Position numbers and translations under genes: made by a program. A model generated the notes under the pieces. The model was not told the DNA's origin. It ran no database searches and saw nothing but the letters and a program-made list of their open reading frames with translations. From Aquanectria penicillioides (taxonomy: Eukaryota; Ascomycota; Sordariomycetes; Hypocreales; Nectriaceae), in assembly GCA_003415625.1 (NCBI GenBank), contig PYIU01000002.1, positions 1,736,001-1,800,000 on the forward strand: a stretch of DNA of 64,000 nucleotides, in the 5' to 3' direction. Below, one piece after another: positions 58,736 to 64,000 of this stretch (the stretch's first letter is position 1; each line of letters starts with the position of its first letter).

Positions 58736-61700
58736 CGCTTGCTCGAATGGTAGTGGTGGTGTTGTCGCGGTTGAACCGTTACAGAGAAGACTTGTAGTGG
58801 AGGGGATGGGTTGTAATAACTCAGGGCAGGCAATTGAGGGACTGCCGCAGTGTTACTGGGGAAGCAACCCTCCACCGTCACGGGGAGAGACCAGGAGGAC
58901 TACGGTACCAGAGAATTCAACACCAACACCTAATAATGGACGCCTACATAGTACACCATCACTGTTCGCCCCCCCCGTGCAGCGCGGCTCGCTGGAAATG
59001 AGATTTCATGCAGGCGACATGAAAACCAACCGACGTGTGATAGGCGCAAGATAATAATGTCTCGGGCCAGACGTCTGGGATCCAATGTTACGAGAGTTGA
59101 TGCGAGTTGAGACGGCACAGAGGCGATCTAGCACTGCATGACTCTGGTAACTGGCGCAAGGCGTCGACGACTGCCTGATCGCCAAAGTCTCGATCGGAAG
59201 CATTCGCAATTGTCTGCGACGAGGTCCCCGCCCGGGCATCGCGGACTCTTTAGCTTCGTCGCACGGAAAGCCCCTTATCCCTTATCCTTATCTCGTGGGG
59301 TTGTATTGCTCTTTATTACTGTTGTAGTCCGGTGGAGCGCCGGCCCTAGCGGTAGTAGCATCGAAATTCGTCCTCCTTGAGAAGGACGCCATCTCCGTGG
59401 CCGGGTGGACGACGGTGTATTTTCGTCCGGGTGCTGTAAACAAACAATAAGAAAGACACGCCAATGGTCTTGTCCTTGCTGTTTACTCAGGCTTGCCCCC
59501 TTCCCCCTCCTGTCTTGGACGATGAGACACGGCATGGACCATTTAGTGACCCGTCGAGAGTCAATCTCCCAGCATCTCGCTCGCACCGACCACGCTGACG
59601 CCAGTCGATGGGCGATGAGTGATGGGCGATGCTCGCGATGCCTGTGGTTGTCGACGCTGAATGTTGTGATGGCTGGAAATGAGGGCGTCCAGGTCGCGAG
59701 CGAGTCCCGACATCGAAGCTACCATCAAGCAGCCTGGTTGGACGGACTGGGAGCAGACGCCCATCACCAATCTCATGTGCAGCACTTGCATTCTGTCTTG
59801 CTACTCGTCGCGTCTGGACCTTGTCCTGGTCACAACGCCAGGCTCCCCCCACATGGTCTCCATCGTGACCCCACTAGGGACCTCCGAACGCTCGGCGGCG
59901 TTGTGCCATTTCTTTCTGTACTGGGAGCTGGGAGACCTTGGCACGGTCATGCCGGGCGACGACATGCCGCCGCACTCGCCTCTTTGCGACCACCCTTTCC
60001 CCCTCCTATTTGTCGAGCGTGCTGTAAACTCTTAGCATGTCTGTATGAACCGCCGCCCGTCTCAGCTGGAGGCGTTAGACGAGCTTAGAGGAGCTGAGTT
60101 GCTGCGTGCGTTCTATGTATACGCATGGGGGTAGGGTTACGAGTGCATGGTAGGGACTTAGTGATTGACGTCGGCTCCATCGATTTGGAGGCGTCTGCAA
60201 ATCTAATTCCCCAGACACGAATCCCAAAACACTGTGGCGGGCTGGGCGCTCAGAGGGGTTTCGTTGTCTCTCTGGGTTTGCGCCTCCTCCGCCTCTGCGT
60301 TTTTTGTTCTGTAACCGTTGGGTACTTTGAGTGGCGTAACTGGCACGCCCGGGGCGCGAGACGATGGCTTGGCCGTGGACGTGAAAATAATATAATCAAA
60401 GTCCGCAGAGACACGAAATCAAGAATGAGGTAGCATGAAGGGGAAAATCCCTACCGCGCAGGAGCATCCAAAAGGAGGACTGAGCATCTGCGTCCTGCCA
60501 TGACAGAAGTCGCAACTGGGATGCATGCGATGGAGCGATGGAGCAAAGATGGCATTGAAATCGGGATGCCTCTGCTGCTTGTGCGGGCTGTTGCGGCGCT
60601 CTACGTGCAGTGAGAGCTGCAAGTGCTAATGCAGGCAGCGGTCTAACATCCATTATTGGCCGTTTTGCAGGAGGGACCCTCGCTTTGAGGCTTTGAAGGC
60701 GGCAAAGGACCCCAGAAGGGCCAGAGAGGGTCCTCCTTAGTGGGCTCGTCAGTGGGCACCGCAGGTGGGAGGGATCCAGAGGGTCGCCGCTTCGGGGCGG
60801 GTCTCTAAGTACCAGGTACATAGACTAAGTCCCACGGGAGGTCCACGGGTGGCCCCTCTCTCCAAGGCGCCCCCCATTCAAGCCCCAATCAACTCGCTCG
60901 CAGGACCGCTGATGAACCAGCCAGGGTGTGCGTGCTCAGGCAAGGTCGGTCGGTAGAGGGTAGGGGTACTAGGCTAGGGTGCTGAGGGTGGAAGGTGACA
61001 GGGTCAGCTCAGACCGTTTGGCGACAGGATGGGCCAGAGGTACAGATTGCGGTGGTCGAGCGGCAAAAGCGCGCTGCGCTCACTCAGAAGGTACTTGGTA
61101 GCGGCGTCAGGTTGAATCTCTGAGTGAGACCCCCCGACGTGCCCCCCATGGCCTCCCCCCCATGATGGCCATGGCGGGCTTCCTTTGGCGGGTCCAGTCG
61201 CTAGGCCAAAGCCTGGAGCCTCGAGGCCTGCCAGGCGCCATGACTATAGTAACCCGCCAGGCCCCTCCACCTCTCCGCCAGGACCCTTCTTGCTCGTTCC
61301 TCACCTTCTCATCCATCCTCATCGTCGACATTCTTGCCGCGGCGTCCGATAAGCCACGGAGGAAACGGTGCCTGGGTTCGCGGCCATCGATCGCATCGTG
61401 TACGACGAATATATACGGCATCAGGTCCAAGGGTTTCTTTTCTTCTTCTTTCTTTGGGCTTTTCTGGGTTTGTTTGTTGTCGTTGCTGCCGCCGCTGCAG
61501 CCTTTTTTTTTTCAACCCCTGGCGAGGTGAGTACCAAAACTGTTGATGCGTGCTGTTGTTGCTTCTGCTGTCCAAATACCTGCTCCTTTACTCTCCCCAA
61601 CACTTTCAATATGTTTAATGCTATTGCTCTTTGTTTTTCTGCTTTCTTGCGTCCGCGACAACGAGAACAATGTGGATGGGAGACCAGACGCCGATGATGA

Positions 61701-62467
61701 CAATCACCGAGTTGGGCATTGCTCACGCCCACCTGCACTTTTGCCTTCGCCTCATCTTTGACACTTCAACCCCTCCTTTGTCTGCCCGCTTGGCGCTTCA
61801 CTCACATCCTGTGTGCCCGAAACCTGCAACTCGACTCTTTCTGCGCATGTTCGTGTTTCGCTGCAGGTCCATTTGCCTCGTTCGGCGGAATTCCGTGTTC
61901 CCAGAATCCTTTCTCCTGAACCCAAGCCATCCCCGCCGTCCACTCCCGCCCGTGCGCCGTGACTGTTGCCTCCAAGGATCCCCGAGTGCGTGTGACCGCT
62001 GCGACTATTGCGACGACGACTGCCACTGTTCACGGGTTGCGGACTGGCGAGGCTGTGCGACAATCACACACCCGATTCTTTTTTCTTCCCTCTTTTTCAT
62101 TCTCCTTGTCCCAGCTCGGCTCTGGTCGCTTTGTCCCTCTGTTCTCTGCTTGCAGCCCAGACCCTCCGTTTGTCTGCGACAAGATCTCAATACACTCACC
62201 CATGTCCCGCTTTTCCTCCAAATGCTGCCTGCGTCGTCATATGCCGCGATGCGAACTTGCCACTGACTGCCGTGGCACAGATTTAGCTTCCTTCGCCGTT
62301 TCATTCCCTCGATAAACCCTTCTCCGGCTGTGATACGCGGAACGGGACCCCCTCACACCATCTATTCCTTGACTCTCGCGTCCTCCCGCTTCTCCCGACC
62401 CTCCGACCGTCCACATCTATATCTCGTCCGTCTCAGCCCCGCTCCATATGCGTAGTGGCAGATAACC

Positions 62468-64000
62468 ATGGATTCAGAAGACGGAGAACTGTTCATAAAG
62501 GTATGAGTGATTTTGCAGATGGCAACTGGCAGCCATGTTGTAGCCTTGCTAACTCCAAAACAGCAACTGGCTGGCTTCGTGCGGACGCACGAGAAGGCCC
62601 TTGCCAACGCCCTTCAATTTCAGCGCCGTGAAGTTCGCCACAAGTCTTCGCAAAGCACCAGCGCGGCAACTATCCCCCAGACCGCGAATACCCTCCCCGA
62701 ACGCCCCTCAACTTCCTCTTCGACCTCGAGCTCCCTCGCTGCTGCCTTGTCCCTTGGCTCCCTCAGCTTTACCTCGCACAATGTCAAGTCTGCAAAGTTG
62801 GCTCTGACCCCTCACCACCTCTTCTACCTCCTCTCCCGCTTTGAAGAACTCGGCATCAATGTTGGACCCATGAAAGTCCGCCTCGAGAACCTCCACGACA
62901 GCTCCTCATCTGCCAACTATGTCTCTTTCCTCAGCAACACGCAAAGATCACGGAGCAAGGGCTCCGATATCGATTCTATCCACTCTGTCTCGAGCATGCG
63001 AAGTGTCATGTCTGGCATGTCTGCCCTATGGGCGAGCTTCGGCATCGGCGCCAGCATCTCAGCTGCTCGAACAGAACGTCAGAAGGCTGCCCTTCAAGCT
63101 GATATGAAATATCTTTACTCCGCCTTCACCAAGATCCCTTGCTTAAGATTAGCTCCTGACTGGCGAGCGCGCCTCATTCGCGGTTATGAAGAATTTCCCT
63201 TCGACTCCGCCGTCCCGCTCTATGCCTTCAAGAATCTACAGGCCCTCGAAGTTAGCAGCATCGATTTCCGACAATTCTTCGGCTGGGACCGTCTTGCCGA
63301 TCAATTGCGATCGTTGACCCTCAAGCGCGCCGGTATCGAAGACCCTGCGGACATCCTGATCGATATTGTCCTTGATGATATGGATAAGCGACGTAGGCGA
63401 TCGTCGAAGGCACAATCTTCGCCGACGAACGCGTGGCCAGGCAGCAGCAGCCCTCGACGAAGTGGCACAAACTCCAGTCACCCGGAGCTGCACAGGGCCG
63501 CGTCTGCTCCCAGCTCACCTGATCCACGTGTCTCTGGCGAGCTGCGCATCGGTTCCATGACTACTAGCGAGCACGCCGTTGAAGACAGCGGCAGACGATC
63601 ATCCATCGGTCGAGACGATGTTGATGGTATGCCCAGCTCTCCGAAGAAGGGGAGTCGCCCTCGCAGCAACTCACCTCCTCGACCAGCTAGCTCCCGGACG
63701 CAGTCCCATCCCAGCCGTGGCCACCATCGTATGCGGCGGTCGGGATCTGGAAGCTCACACTCCAGCCTTTCGGACTCTTGGACCCACCACCATGCTCGTG
63801 GCAGTTCAGGAAACCTCCTCCCCATGGGAGTTCTCCCTGCTTCCAAGTGGCGTTTCTTGAGGCATCTCAGCCTTGCCGATAATTCTCTGCACTCCATCCC
63901 CCAGGCCAGCCTCGCTCCCCTCTCCAACACCCTCTACTCACTTGACCTCTCCTCCAACCTGTTCAGCCAGATCCCAGATAGTCTGGCCACCTTGACTGCG
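62468..64000 (+). CDS. Leucine-rich-repeat protein (3' end missing)
   Basis: The gene runs off the right edge. Exon 1 is 62468-62500 (MDSEDGELFIK); the 63-nt intron 62501-62563 has GTATGA, GCTAAC and CAG; exon 2 is 62564 onward and stays open. About 490 residues are visible. An N-terminal helical region (FVRTHEKALANALQF) precedes Ser/Thr-rich sequence, then an ordered segment (LTPHHLFYLLSRFEELGINVGPMKVRLENLHDSS, ALQADMKYLYSAFTKIPCLRL), a repeat-like stretch (LQALEVSSIDFRQFFGWDRL, LRSLTLKRAGIED), a long disordered Ser/Arg-rich insert, and canonical LRRs at the end (LRHLSLADNSLHSIP, LYSLDLSSNLFSQIP). This layout fits a fungal-conserved LRR family; the function is unknown to me. Confidence 0.85.

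Larger units (their letters stand above)
52658..62467. other. Gene-free stretch of 9.8 kb
   Basis: Between two plus-strand genes I found no reading frame with family resemblance, codon consistency or splice support. Open frames of up to 246 codons occur, but several overlap on both strands and are Cys/His/Arg-rich, as expected from GC-rich non-coding DNA. Simple repeats are at 57860-57890 (GA) and 58676-58735 (GT/GC). Dispersed GTAC words occur (for example GTACCGGTAC at 56822-56831). From about 61400 to the ATG at 62468 the plus strand is C/T-rich, like a long leader of the LRR gene; a perfect GTGAGT donor at 61527 may start a 5'-UTR intron. Confidence 0.5.

Noticed and set aside
57996..58736. 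246-codon open frame on the minus strand, His/Thr-rich
   Set aside because: Its N-terminal half is the GT/GC repeat read in frame. There is no family resemblance, and other strands have comparable open frames.
59405..60088. 227-codon plus-strand open frame
   Set aside because: Composition is Arg/His/Cys-rich like random GC-rich DNA, with no domain, signal or splice support and overlapping alternative frames.
61046..61122. tRNA-like segment with an A-box-like TGGTCGAGCGGC and a B-box-like GGTTGAATCTC
   Set aside because: The T-loop lacks the conserved C56, the anticodon stem cannot be paired, and the acceptor ends do not match. At best a chance resemblance or a decayed remnant.

Overview
The window looks like nuclear DNA of a filamentous ascomycete (Pezizomycotina, most likely a sordariomycete close to Hypocreales). 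The evidence is short introns (mostly 46-110 nt) with GTRNGT donors and CTAAC/CTGAC-type branch points, single genes on both strands without operons, two Zn2Cys6 regulators, and fungal-specific families. Genus assignment is inference. I recognised no tRNA, rRNA, CRISPR or intact transposon.

Layout. 0-0.8 kb: 3' part of a CCCH zinc-finger gene (+). 1.1-3.3 kb: dynamin-like GTPase (-). 4.0-5.6 kb: tRNA-dihydrouridine synthase Dus1 (-). 6.8-9.3 kb: Bni4-like protein phosphatase 1 scaffold (-). 9.3-16.9 kb: gene-free. 16.9-18.9 kb: Zn2Cys6 regulator (+). 19.8-21.8 kb: tandem pair of 205-residue secreted cysteine proteins (+). 23.4 kb: small serine-rich protein (+). 25.4-30.4 kb: AAA-ATPase/bromodomain chromatin factor Yta7/ATAD2 (+). 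30.8-33.3 kb: divergent pair of an HSDL2-type short-chain dehydrogenase (-) and a kappa-class glutathione transferase (+), both ending in the peroxisomal signal SKL. 33.9-34.9 kb: bc1 assembly chaperone Cbp3 (-). 35.2-36.6 kb: mitochondrial-type beta-ketoacyl synthase (-). 37.6-40.4 kb: eight-exon oligopeptide transporter (+). 42.1-45.0 kb: second Zn2Cys6 regulator (-). 45.0-49.6 kb: gene-free. 49.6-51.0 kb: pyruvate dehydrogenase component X (-). 51.7-52.7 kb: mitochondrial membrane protein (+). 52.7-62.5 kb: gene-free. 62.5 kb to the end: 5' part of a leucine-rich-repeat protein (+).

Themes. The 30.8-36.6 kb block and the 49.6-52.7 kb pair are rich in organelle proteins: peroxisomal redox enzymes, bc1 assembly, mitochondrial fatty-acid synthesis (which supplies the lipoate precursor) and a lipoyl-bearing PDH subunit. 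The secreted pair beside a Zn2Cys6 regulator is the most accessory-looking part and the best candidate for undescribed biology.

Quality note. dus1, yta7 and the GST-kappa gene each carry single-base length errors in short homopolymer runs, with family-conserved sequence continuing on both sides. I read these as sequencing or assembly errors, not gene death. The dynamin gene appears open throughout but hides an 81-nt in-frame intron.
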